NCBI GenBank assembly: GCA_963746565.1
Contig: CAVVCD010000042.1
Coordinates: forward strand, 496,001-560,000
Length of the DNA stretch: 64,000 nucleotides
Source of the DNA: Syntrophorhabdus sp963746565
Lineage (GTDB): Bacteria > Desulfobacterota > Syntrophorhabdia > Syntrophorhabdales > Syntrophorhabdaceae
Direction of reading: 5' to 3'
A model generated the notes under the pieces. It saw only the letters and a program-made list of their open reading frames with translations. It did no database searches and was not told the origin of the DNA. Position numbers and translations under genes: made by a program. Numbering within the stretch: position 1 is the stretch's first letter; each line of letters begins with the position of its first letter. Shown one piece after another: positions 54,901-62,297 of this stretch.

Positions 54901-55069
54901 CAGAGCTTGCGCCCTTCAACCGTGTTGTAATGTTGACAATGGGCAGGTCTACTTTGGGGAAAAGATCAACGCCAATGTTGGGGTAACTTACTACGCCAAG
55001 AACAACGAGCACGAGAACAAGCATCGTTGCAAAGACCGGTCGTTTAACAGAAGTATCAGCTAACCACAT
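51926..55069 (-). CDS. RND efflux pump inner-membrane transporter (HAE1/AcrB-like)
   Basis: 1047 residues, standard length. It begins WLADTSVKRPVFATMLVLVL (TM1). TM4 has the proton-relay pair in GILIDDAIIVIENI. Two large periplasmic loops and the second membrane half (GLVKKNAILLVDYTNVLRE) are present. It exports amphiphilic or hydrophobic compounds by proton antiport, together with the adaptor and TolC-like genes just upstream. ATG 55069 is chosen for GGAGG 5 bases upstream; an upstream GTG (55084) is less likely. Confidence 0.94.
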   Translation of the reverse strand: MWLADTSVKRPVFATMLVLVLVVLGVVSYPNIGVDLFPKVDLPIVNITTRLKGASSEIMDIDVTDKIEESINTINGVKTISSTSTEGSSVITVEFVLERDIDLAIQDVREKISIIRTKLPTDIDEPIVEKVDPDATPVLWFALHGDKSVRDLSTYADEILKEQLQRISGVGAIRLYGLRLRQARIWLDSDRIRAYGITAQDIMKALQRENVELPGGRIESDTKEYTIKVKGEFPTIQQFNDLIVGHYKGAAIRIRDVGRAEDGMEEKRSMARFNGITSISVGIQKQSGTNTVEVVDRVKSELKNISKNLPQGMNLAVAFDQSDFIKRSISEVQHHLIYGGFFAILAVLLFLRKFRTTIISALAIPASVISTFAIMNAFGFTFNNMSMLALSLSIGILIDDAIIVIENIQRHIEEGMSPREASFFATSEIGLAVSATTLAIVVIFIPVAFMKGIIGRFFLQFGLTVVFAVLVSWFISFTLTPMMASIFLKQHKETRGEPSSTGEGKCAQAKLRWREFSRKASDLFEREYVKIEGHYKRLLNLALGYRKTVLAIAVIAFALGLFLTKFIGKEFIPSEDQSRLVVRLQMPVDYSVDEVDRMGKRAEEVAKKFPEVRTILYSQGGGQTREPNKANMSMNLVPKAKRKKSQNQIKSELRRALRNIPGLRASVEDVSLIGGGQRQVPIMYSIRGRDLKSLQDYTREIVAQFSKLPGIVDLDTSLETGKPEVRVFIDRDKAADLGVDVASVAEAVNLLISGEVDVTKFKDEAKGRRYDVRVRLNPQDRVNPEDLGRLYVRANDGRMVQLSNVAQLQEAGGSSMINRVDRQRAITIFANLELKPLGQAKDELDAISAKVLTADYSGRYKGQADTMAESFGYLMFAMLLGIVMAYMVLAAQFESFGQPVIVLLSMPFSFIGAFGALFVFNQTLNIFSFIGLILLMGLVKKNAILLVDYTNVLRERGLPLREAVIQAGPVRLRPILMTTLAMILGMMPIAIGIGEGAETRAPMAMATIGGLLTSLLLTLVVVPVAYDLFEEHKEKRKMKKELTGIYP

Positions 55070-55171
55070 TTCAGCCTCCGACACGTAAACGGGAGTTCGG
55101 AGTTAAGACAACCATATCTAAAAACTGATAAACACTTAAGCCTATTATGCCGTAATTTAATTTTCATTTCT

Positions 55172-56323
55172 TCAATTTTTCGCCTTAAAATCCTTATTAT
55201 TGGTCTCCGAACTCCTGACTCCTGACTCCGAACTTGCAGGTGCAGCCTGCTGGACACTTACCCTTGCGCCTTCTGAGAGGTTCTGCTGGCCAATAGCCAC
55301 TATCTTCTCTCCCTCTTTAACGCCATCAATAATTTCCATCAGTTCTCCGTACTTGCTCCCCAATTTGACCTCCCGTTCTTTGGCACGATCGCCTTCAATG
55401 ATGAAGACCTTAACCTTTTCAGCCTCATAGAGAAGTGCAGTGACAGGAACAACGATGGTATCCCGTTCGTCGGCAGTGTAAAGGATAACTTTGGCAAAAA
55501 GTCCTGGCTTAAGGATTCCATTATTATTGGGAACGAGGGCCTCTACCTGCAGTGTTCGTGTCTTCTCTTCAACGTTCGGAAATACTATATTTACTTTGCC
55601 TTTGAATTCGCTTCCAGGGAATCCGTCGACTTTAAGTGTGACCTCCTGGTTCATTTTAAGCCTTCCTACGTCCTTCTCGGGCACGGTGAACCGGAGTTTG
55701 ATCGGGTTCGACTGAATTATCACAAACAGGGAGGTTCCATTTTTTACAAAGTCACCGGTTGAAACACGTTTTTCTTTGACTGCACACGCAAGAGGTGAAG
55801 TAATTTTTGTTTTTGAAAGCTTAAGCCGTGCTATGGCTAGAGACGCTTTTGCTCTTTCAACCTCTGCCTCTGTGAGAGAAAGCCGGGTTACAACATCATC
55901 GTACTGCTGTTTTGTTACAAGTTCCTCTTTAAATAATGCATCCTTTCGCTTAAATTCCAATTTTGTGTTCTCGAGGGTAGCCTCGGCCTGCCTGAGGGCA
56001 GCTTCGGCCCGTTTTACTTCAAGTCCGTAATCCGAATCATCAATCGCTGCCAGGAGCATTCCTTTCGAGACCTGGGATCCCTCGTCGACTTTTACACTTC
56101 TCAACACTCCTTCAACTTCTGCACTTATGGTTACCTCTTCAAAAGGATTAAGGGTTCCTATGGATTCAATAAAAGGACGCAGAGGTTTTTTCACAATATC
56201 CTTTGCCTGCACGTTAAAAACCTTTTCTTCGCCAGATTTTGTTTCTTTTTTCTTGCAGGCAGTAAAAGAGAGAAGGCTGCCGGCAGTTATGAGACAGAGA
56301 AATACGTAAAGTAACCTTTTCAT
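55172..56323 (-). CDS. RND efflux adaptor (membrane-fusion lipoprotein)
   Basis: 383 residues with lipobox LSFTACKKK (Cys23). Domain order: lipoyl half (GTLNPFEEVTISAEVEGVLR, GSQVSKGMLL), coiled-coil hairpin (about 85-155), second lipoyl half (LACAVKEKRVSTGDFVKNG), beta-barrel and membrane-proximal domain. It links the RND pump to the TolC-like channel. The last 14 residues (ASSESGVRSSETNN) are encoded by a GGAGTCAGGAGTC word repeat, so the C-terminus looks recently altered. AAAGGAG precedes the ATG. Confidence 0.9.
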   Translation of the reverse strand: MKRLLYVFLCLITAGSLLSFTACKKKETKSGEEKVFNVQAKDIVKKPLRPFIESIGTLNPFEEVTISAEVEGVLRSVKVDEGSQVSKGMLLAAIDDSDYGLEVKRAEAALRQAEATLENTKLEFKRKDALFKEELVTKQQYDDVVTRLSLTEAEVERAKASLAIARLKLSKTKITSPLACAVKEKRVSTGDFVKNGTSLFVIIQSNPIKLRFTVPEKDVGRLKMNQEVTLKVDGFPGSEFKGKVNIVFPNVEEKTRTLQVEALVPNNNGILKPGLFAKVILYTADERDTIVVPVTALLYEAEKVKVFIIEGDRAKEREVKLGSKYGELMEIIDGVKEGEKIVAIGQQNLSEGARVSVQQAAPASSESGVRSSETNNKDFKAKN

Positions 56324-56324
56324 C

Positions 56325-57710
56325 CTATGATTTCTCCTTTACAGGCTTGGGTAATTCGCTTGTTTTGTTCACCACGCCGGACGTTGGATTTAAAATCGTA
56401 CTGAGCAATACACCAGTGGCTCGCTTCAGCCTCAATGAGGAAAACTGATAAAGATAGATAACATTCGCCAACTGACGCTCTGCGTCAAGGAGGGCTGTGT
56501 TGGCATCTAAAACGTCTAAGCTGCTTGCAAGACCAAAATCAAACTGCTTAGATACTGAACTGTAATTTTCTTTTGCAAAAATATACTGATCTGTGAGTGA
56601 TTTCAAGAGCCCTTTCTGTGTTATGTGATCCAGGTAAGCAGTCTCTACCTCAACATCAATGTTTTTTTTCAGGTCGGCATACGCATAATCTACCTGTCTT
56701 CTTTTAGCATCTGCCTCCTGGACCTCTGCAACCCTCAAACCTCCTTCAAAAAATGGAAAACTGAGCCTTAAGCCCGCATATGCGGAATCTTTAACAAGAC
56801 CACTGGTTTCACGGGTTTCGTCTTTTTTGTAATAAACTCCCTCAACTGCCAGGGTTGGCCAGTAGGCTCCTTTTGCAAAACTCACCTGGTCACCTGCTAT
56901 CTTTTTCTGGATTTGTAGAGCTTTTAAATCAGCTCGCTCAGAAACTGCCTTATCTTTGAGGCACTCAACGCTCATAGTCTGGCATCCTTCAATGACGAAT
57001 GCATCGAGTTGCCCGCTTACCACATCCAATGGTTGATAACCTTCTTTTAGCTGATAATCCCCCTCGAGACCAACAACCCTCGACAGGATTGTCTTCGCAA
57101 GTTTATAATTATTATCAGTACGAATCAATTCTGACTGAGCTCCAGAGAGTTCAGCTTCAGCTCTCAGCAAAACAGTTTTTGTTATTTCACCTACCTTCAA
57201 TCGTGTTGCCGCTGCATCCCTGTATTTTTTTACTCTGTCAACATTTGCCTGTGCGATCTGAGAGAGCTTATCGATCCTGAGGGTATCGTAATAAGCGGCT
57301 GTAACATTGAGCATGTATCCTTCTTTGACTGAATAGAGTTCCTGCTTGCTCTTCTGGATACCTTCCTTCGTTATCCTCAAGGCGGTGAGCTCTCTACCAC
57401 CCAGAGATGCTGATTGGTCTAGCCTTATTTCGAAACCCGTCCTATCAAAGGGCTGAAGATATGATCCATTATCTGCAAATTTACTGTCATTGTATCGAGC
57501 ATAGCCAGCAGCTGCTGAGAGCCTGGGCATCAAGAACGACATTGCCTTGTCTTTCGTTTTCTCCGCAATTACAACATCCTCGGCAGATATCTGTATTTTT
57601 TCAGAACGAACAAGGGCAATACTGTACAGATCTTCAAGAGTGTATTCAACAGCATAACAACTTGTGAAGCTAATCAATATGACAATCAATACAGTTAATG
57701 TTTGTATCAT
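56325..57710 (-). CDS. TolC-family outer-membrane efflux channel
   Basis: 461 residues. Signal peptide (ends CYAVEYTLEDL), then two internally similar OEP repeats (SIALVRSEKIQISAEDVVIA and AVSERADLKALQIQKKIAGD start the halves) with long helices. The FEGGLRVAEVQEADAKRRQV block is typical. It forms the outer-membrane exit duct of the pump. It stops 2 bases before the adaptor ATG. Confidence 0.9.
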   Translation of the reverse strand: MIQTLTVLIVILISFTSCYAVEYTLEDLYSIALVRSEKIQISAEDVVIAEKTKDKAMSFLMPRLSAAAGYARYNDSKFADNGSYLQPFDRTGFEIRLDQSASLGGRELTALRITKEGIQKSKQELYSVKEGYMLNVTAAYYDTLRIDKLSQIAQANVDRVKKYRDAAATRLKVGEITKTVLLRAEAELSGAQSELIRTDNNYKLAKTILSRVVGLEGDYQLKEGYQPLDVVSGQLDAFVIEGCQTMSVECLKDKAVSERADLKALQIQKKIAGDQVSFAKGAYWPTLAVEGVYYKKDETRETSGLVKDSAYAGLRLSFPFFEGGLRVAEVQEADAKRRQVDYAYADLKKNIDVEVETAYLDHITQKGLLKSLTDQYIFAKENYSSVSKQFDFGLASSLDVLDANTALLDAERQLANVIYLYQFSSLRLKRATGVLLSTILNPTSGVVNKTSELPKPVKEKS

Positions 57711-57796
57711 GGTATCCTCATGACAATGATATTTTTGCTCTCAGAAGTATGAATGGTATTTCAAACTCTTGTTCGTTTCCTGAAACGTGGCTATTG

Positions 57797-58372
57797 TTAT
57801 TTACCATTATTCTTTAAACCTGCAACGACAAATTTGTTGCACTCCTCGACGGTAAAAAGGTTTTCAGGGTCAATAACAATCGAAAGAACATATCCTCTTA
57901 TTATTCCAATGATAATCCTCGCTGCCTCCTCAACATTGCATTTCGCGAATACTCCAGTCTCAATACCTTTGTTTATGATTTTCTGAATTGTTTTTCTTTG
58001 TTTTTTAGCAAACTTTCTTTTTAAATCAACACCGAAACCGAATCCCTGATCTTTACTATATGTCAGTATCAGCTCCTTGTGTCGTTTCGCATATTCGAGT
58101 TGTACCCTGATGTATGAAGAAATTGCATCTTGAGGACTGTCCAAATCGATGGCTCTTTCCAGTTCCCCAGAAAGGTCATCCATTCTCTCTTTCATCATGG
58201 TGAGGCAGAGGTCTTCCTTATTTTTGAAATAAAGGTAAACACCCCCTACGCTTATCCCGGCCTGTTGTGCAATGAGCCGCATACAGGCGCCCCGGTACCC
58301 GTGATCTGAAAATACTTTCAGTGCAGCGCTAAGGATATTTTTTTTAGATTCTTCTGCTGAACGCTTGTTCAT
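57797..58372 (-). CDS. TetR-family repressor of the RND operon
   Basis: 191 residues. The N-terminal HTH reads ILSAALKVFSDHGYRGACMR, then LIAQQAGISVGGVYLYFKNK, a typical TetR helix set, with an all-helical ligand domain after it. It is the first gene of the pump operon. The transcript from the promoter at 58387-58415 would begin about 58380, so a GTG at 58381 is at the very edge and ATG 58372 is preferred, nearly leaderless. Confidence 0.88.
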   Translation of the reverse strand: MNKRSAEESKKNILSAALKVFSDHGYRGACMRLIAQQAGISVGGVYLYFKNKEDLCLTMMKERMDDLSGELERAIDLDSPQDAISSYIRVQLEYAKRHKELILTYSKDQGFGFGVDLKRKFAKKQRKTIQKIINKGIETGVFAKCNVEEAARIIIGIIRGYVLSIVIDPENLFTVEECNKFVVAGLKNNGK

Positions 58373-58373
58373 G

Positions 58374-58415
58374 TGAACCACTGTTCATTTTATGATGGGT
58401 TTATCGTCCTGTCAA
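58374..58415 (-). promoter_or_regulatory. Promoter and TetR operator of the efflux operon
   Basis: On the minus strand TTGACA (58415-58410), 17 bases, TAAAAT (58392-58387). The palindrome TGAAC-CACT-GTTCA at 58374-58387 abuts the -10 box and covers the start site, a classical place for TetR autorepression. Confidence 0.75.
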
Positions 58416-58481
58416 GAGGATTCTTAAATAAAGACATATATACCTGAACAGTATAAATTCGATATTATAAGGAAAGAATCA

Positions 58482-60725
58482 TTATAAACTTATGAGAAGA
58501 GCAAGTCGGTATGCCAACATACCACATCCATAAGATATCACAAGCATAAACAAAAGAGAGGTGATCAGCCATTTCCAACCGCCCATCTCCTGCTTCATTA
58601 CCGTTATTGTTGGCATACATGGGATCAATAGCATCAATACAACGAGGAAAGATAGGGCAGATGCATGATTGATAGCGGCAGGCAACACATCCAGCAAACC
58701 CTGCTCACCGACATTATAAAGTACACCTAGGGTGGCTACAGAATTTTCCTTGGCAAAAACACTGGCCAAAAGCGCAACAAGCATTTTCCAGTCAAGACCA
58801 AGGGGTCTGCCTATCGGCTCAATAAATTGACCAAGCCATCCCAGTACACTATGCTCAACACTACCACCGGGTACGTTGGAAAAAATCCAGAGCGCAACAG
58901 AAAACCCAAGAATTATAGTACCGGCTTTCTTAACAAAAGCACCTGTTCGGTTCCACGTTACCATTGCAATAGTCTTCAGATCCGGTTTGTGATATAAGGG
59001 TAATTCCATAATAAAAGGCACTGATTCTCCCTTAAAGAAGATCTTGCTGATGAGCAATCCGGCTATTCCCAATGCCAAAATATTTATCACTACAAGGAGG
59101 CATGTAATGATTAATGCTTTATCCCCGAATATCGCACCGGCAATAAACGTCAGACCGGCAAGTCGTCCTGTACATGGCACAAAGGGAGTTAGGAATATTG
59201 TCATCAGCCTTGCTTTCTTTGACTCCACTACCCTTGCTCCAAGAATAGACGGCACATTACAGCCAAATCCAAGACACATAGGCAGGAAACTCTTACCGTG
59301 AAGACCCATAATATGCATAAACCTATCCATTACAAAAGCAGCTCGCGCCATATAGCCCACGCTCTCAAGGAAGGCCATGGCTGCAAAAAATATTGCTAGA
59401 ATTGGTACAAATGTCAGAATGGAACCGACACCACCAAGTACACCGTTTACGAGAATGCCCCGAACCCACCACGGACTGGTAGCCAATGCTGAGTCAAGCC
59501 ACCGCCCCAGAGAACCAGCCAGAGACGCAAGAAGTTCCTGTAATGGGAACCCAAGCTCGAAAGTAATGAGAAAGATAAGGGCAAGGATGCCGAGGAGTAC
59601 TGGGATACCAATGATCGGCCCTGTGAGGACATGATCAATACGATCTGTCATAAGGACCTGGCCCCTCTTGAACCTCGAAATGGCAGCGCGGGTAACCACT
59701 TCTATCCAATCATAACGTCCACCAACCACAGCCCGTAATGCATCCTCGTGTTCTATGAGAAGAGACTGAATCTCATTCCATGTAGTTACTGGCACCGAGT
59801 CTTCAACCAGGCCTAATATTTCCGGATCTCCTTCCATCAATTTCGTTCCTACCCACACCTCGTTGTAAGGTAAGGGGATGTGGCCCTTAATGAGTTCCAT
59901 GAGACGCAGGTATATCGACCGGTGATCAATGGCAACACCAGGGAGCCTCGGGTTATAATCAGGCTCGCCTTCAGAGAGTTTTATAATTTCCGATACAAGC
60001 TCTCTGATGCCCTGGTTCTTTGTAGCAACCATGGGAATGACTGGTAACCTGAGCGATTCACGAAGGGCATCGATATCGATTTGGATACCCTGGTTAGTAG
60101 CAACGTCAAGCATATTCACAACAACAATAATCGGGAGTTCTAGCAGGAGAAGTTCGGATAGAAGATAAAGGCTCCTTTCTAAGGCTGAGGCATTCACGAG
60201 GAGAACAATAACATCTGGGTGCTCATGGATGATAAACTCTCTAACCACCCTCTCCTCTTCTGAGAAAGAACTCAGGCTGTATGTCCCGGGTAGATCAATC
60301 ATCTTAATCTCAGTATCGCCTGATATGTGAACCCCTTCTTTTTTCTCAATGGGTTTGCCGGGCCAGTTGCCCACGTGCTGGGATAGTCCCGTGAGGACGT
60401 TGAAAACTGTTGATTTGCCTATGTTAGGCTGGCCCGCAAGGGCAACGAGAATTGATTTTTGAGGTTTTACTTCAATACACTCAGTGGTAGCCTTGCTCTT
60501 AATGACCAGAATCTTTTCTGCCTGCCCCCGACCAAGAGCAACCCGTGTCTCAGAGGCAAGCACAATGATAAGCCCCCCACTGTTTCGAAGGACCTTGATT
60601 CTTGTACCCGGCACAATCCCCATGCCGGCAAGTCTTCTTGTAAGGGCCTCTCCACCAGCAAGAAGGTGAATAATTCCCTCTTCACCTTCTCCAAGCAAGG
60701 TGACGGGAAAGAGTTCATCTTCCAT
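58482..60725 (-). CDS. feoB: FeoA-FeoB fusion, ferrous iron transporter
   Basis: 747 residues. Residues 1-80 are a FeoA SH3-like domain (RRLAGMGIVPGTRIKVLRN, then GRGQAEKILV). The GTPase domain follows with G1 LAGQPNIGKSTVFN, G3 MIDLPGTYSLSSFSEEERV and NMLD as G4. The membrane part has the FeoB gates (ILTFVPILAIFFAAMAFLES, FLPMCLGFGCNVPSI, FVPCTGRLAGLTFIAGAIFG). It imports Fe2+ across the inner membrane. The FeoA fusion is a known variant. A lone gene; the 60726-60891 spacer holds nothing firm. Confidence 0.95.
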   Translation of the reverse strand: MEDELFPVTLLGEGEEGIIHLLAGGEALTRRLAGMGIVPGTRIKVLRNSGGLIIVLASETRVALGRGQAEKILVIKSKATTECIEVKPQKSILVALAGQPNIGKSTVFNVLTGLSQHVGNWPGKPIEKKEGVHISGDTEIKMIDLPGTYSLSSFSEEERVVREFIIHEHPDVIVLLVNASALERSLYLLSELLLLELPIIVVVNMLDVATNQGIQIDIDALRESLRLPVIPMVATKNQGIRELVSEIIKLSEGEPDYNPRLPGVAIDHRSIYLRLMELIKGHIPLPYNEVWVGTKLMEGDPEILGLVEDSVPVTTWNEIQSLLIEHEDALRAVVGGRYDWIEVVTRAAISRFKRGQVLMTDRIDHVLTGPIIGIPVLLGILALIFLITFELGFPLQELLASLAGSLGRWLDSALATSPWWVRGILVNGVLGGVGSILTFVPILAIFFAAMAFLESVGYMARAAFVMDRFMHIMGLHGKSFLPMCLGFGCNVPSILGARVVESKKARLMTIFLTPFVPCTGRLAGLTFIAGAIFGDKALIITCLLVVINILALGIAGLLISKIFFKGESVPFIMELPLYHKPDLKTIAMVTWNRTGAFVKKAGTIILGFSVALWIFSNVPGGSVEHSVLGWLGQFIEPIGRPLGLDWKMLVALLASVFAKENSVATLGVLYNVGEQGLLDVLPAAINHASALSFLVVLMLLIPCMPTITVMKQEMGGWKWLITSLLFMLVISYGCGMLAYRLALLISL

Positions 60726-60891
60726 TGAGATGTGCCTTCATTATTGTGAATTTAAGCATAGATGGTGATTTTGTTTATACTATGACCATCGAAGCAATGT
60801 CAATGCCTCACTATGAAGACAAGGACCCGGATACAAAGAAAGAGATCGATCAAAAAACTCTGCGAAACCTTAATATCTATTTGTGTAATCT

Positions 60892-61476
60892 TTAAGATGG
60901 AGAATCGAGGCGCATTAGCCGTAACCCAGCTTCATACCCTTGCTTCAGGGCCGAGGGGTGATCATTGATTGCGGCCTTAGCATCCACACCCAGAAAACTG
61001 AGTGTTTCATGCTCTGATATACTTATGCTCCTGAAAAATGCTTTTGCCGTCGCATCGCCACATTTTGCCCCTATTTCACTTTTCATACCCCCAACGAGGA
61101 GGAGAAGTCCTTTCCTCACATGTGGTCCAGAGTTCAAAGATCTCTTCAAAAGATATTTCTCGCACCAGAAAGCCTGGCAACGATCAATCATAATCTTCGT
61201 TTGAGCTGATAGACTAAAAAAGAAGATAGGTGAGGCAAGGATAATCCTGTCTGCCTCTCGGATTGCATCATAAATTTCGCCCATGGCGTCCTGTATAACG
61301 CAAATACCTGTTTCATCACACCCACCACAATTCTGACATGGTTTGATGTCCATCTGGTTAAGCCTAAAGAGCAGGATTTTATGCTTGGATGGGTCGACAG
61401 CCTTCAGCGTCTCATTGAGCAGAATATCAGTATTTCCACCTGCCCTCGGACTACCATGAAAGGCAACAACGTTCAA
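60892..61476 (-). CDS. NAD(P)H-dependent FMN reductase / iron-sulfur flavoprotein
   Basis: 194 residues, flavodoxin-like fold: VAFHGSPRAGGNTDILLNET is the FMN phosphate loop. The compact Cys motif CQNCGGCDETGIC, typical of archaeal/clostridial iron-sulfur flavoproteins, could hold a [4Fe-4S] cluster. IILASPIFFFSLSAQTKIMI is the second FMN block. Start is TTG at 61476 with AAGGAG 7 bases upstream. Probably an electron carrier in the O2/peroxide defence set that precedes it on the same strand. Confidence 0.85.
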   Translation of the reverse strand: MNVVAFHGSPRAGGNTDILLNETLKAVDPSKHKILLFRLNQMDIKPCQNCGGCDETGICVIQDAMGEIYDAIREADRIILASPIFFFSLSAQTKIMIDRCQAFWCEKYLLKRSLNSGPHVRKGLLLLVGGMKSEIGAKCGDATAKAFFRSISISEHETLSFLGVDAKAAINDHPSALKQGYEAGLRLMRLDSPS

Positions 61477-61504
61477 CTCGAAACTCCTTATGTAATTAAC
61501 TTGC

Positions 61505-61552
61505 CAGTTTCGGGTTTAGAGTTACCAACCTCAAACTCAAAACCCGAAACTG
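61505..61552. repeat. Perfect inverted repeat between rubrerythrin and flavoprotein genes
   Basis: CAGTTTCGGGTTT (61505-61517) and AAACCCGAAACTG (61540-61552), with GAGTT/AACTC extending inward. A strong hairpin without a T-run: possible mRNA processing or attenuation element. Confidence 0.65.
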
Positions 61553-61564
61553 AGAGATGGATTT

Positions 61565-62059
61565 CTAATCTACTTGATAGAATGCGACCTTTTTTGCGCC
61601 GCACACGGGACAGGTGTCAGGCGCTTCACCCTCCGCAGTGTAACCGCAAACCTTGCAAATATAATAGTCTGTCTCAGCATTTTTCCCCAGATTCTCCAAA
61701 GCCATCTTATAAAGTTTATGGTGGACCTTCTCTACCTCATTTGCAATAGTGAAGCTGCGTTCTGCTGATTTGTTTGCTTCTGCTTTTGCGTCTTCAATCA
61801 TCGCAGGATACATGGTGAGAAACTCATATGATTCACCGCTGATTGCAGCCTCAAGGTTTTCTTTCGTACTTTTAACACCTTTAAGTTCTCTCAGGTGATT
61901 GTGGGCATGGACCGTCTCAGCCTCTGCAGCCGCTCTGAACAATTTAGCTACCTGTTTGTAACCCTCTTCTTCGGCCTTTTTTGCAAAGGCAAGATACTTT
62001 CTATTGGCCTGTGATTCTCCTGCGAATGCTTCCTTTAACCCATCTTCTGTTTTTGACAT
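61565..62059 (-). CDS. Rubrerythrin
   Basis: 164 residues. The four-helix diiron domain has the E-x-x-H type ligands in AFAGESQANRKYLAFAKKAE, AAEAETVHAHNHLRELKG and NEVEKVHHKLY. The C-terminal rubredoxin-like knuckles are CKVCGYTAEG and CPVCGAKK. It reduces hydrogen peroxide in anaerobes. ATGGAGGTG precedes the start. The rubredoxin gene, its likely electron donor, lies just upstream. Confidence 0.95.
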   Translation of the reverse strand: MSKTEDGLKEAFAGESQANRKYLAFAKKAEEEGYKQVAKLFRAAAEAETVHAHNHLRELKGVKSTKENLEAAISGESYEFLTMYPAMIEDAKAEANKSAERSFTIANEVEKVHHKLYKMALENLGKNAETDYYICKVCGYTAEGEAPDTCPVCGAKKVAFYQVD

Positions 62060-62082
62060 AAAACACCTCCATATTTTAAATG

Positions 62083-62137
62083 TTGATTTCGGAATGTGGA
62101 AAGCGGAATGTAACTCCGAACTCCGAAATCCGAAATA
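62083..62137. repeat. GGAATGTGGAAAGCGGAATG / CCGAAATCCGAAAT word repeat
   Basis: Degenerate GGAATG and CCGAACTCCGAAATCC words in the rubredoxin-rubrerythrin gap; the same words occur at 55087-55110 and 55203-55232. Confidence 0.5.
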
Positions 62138-62153
62138 ATAACCTATCGTCTAA

Positions 62154-62285
62154 CTATGATACTTTCTCAAAAGCATCTTTTGGCGCATTGCAAACAGGAC
62201 AGTTCCAATCATCGGGAAGCTTATCAAAAGGAACGCCTTCTGCTGCTTCATCATATTCATAACCGCACACCGTACATCTCCACAT
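62154..62285 (-). CDS. Rubredoxin
   Basis: 43 residues, a short gene easily missed. MWRCTVCGYEYDEAAEG and then DDWNCPVCNAPKDAFEKV give the two CxxC(G) knuckles of a one-iron rubredoxin, with the usual Trp before CPVC. AAAGGAGG precedes the ATG. It lies between the flavodiiron protein and rubrerythrin, to both of which it can donate electrons. Confidence 0.93.
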   Translation of the reverse strand: MWRCTVCGYEYDEAAEGVPFDKLPDDWNCPVCNAPKDAFEKVS

Positions 62286-62297
62286 ATTTTTCCTCCT

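Noticed and set aside
60782..60895. 37-codon plus-strand frame between feoB and the flavoprotein
   Set aside because: No ribosome binding site, no recognisable family, and it lies in the likely feoB promoter region.
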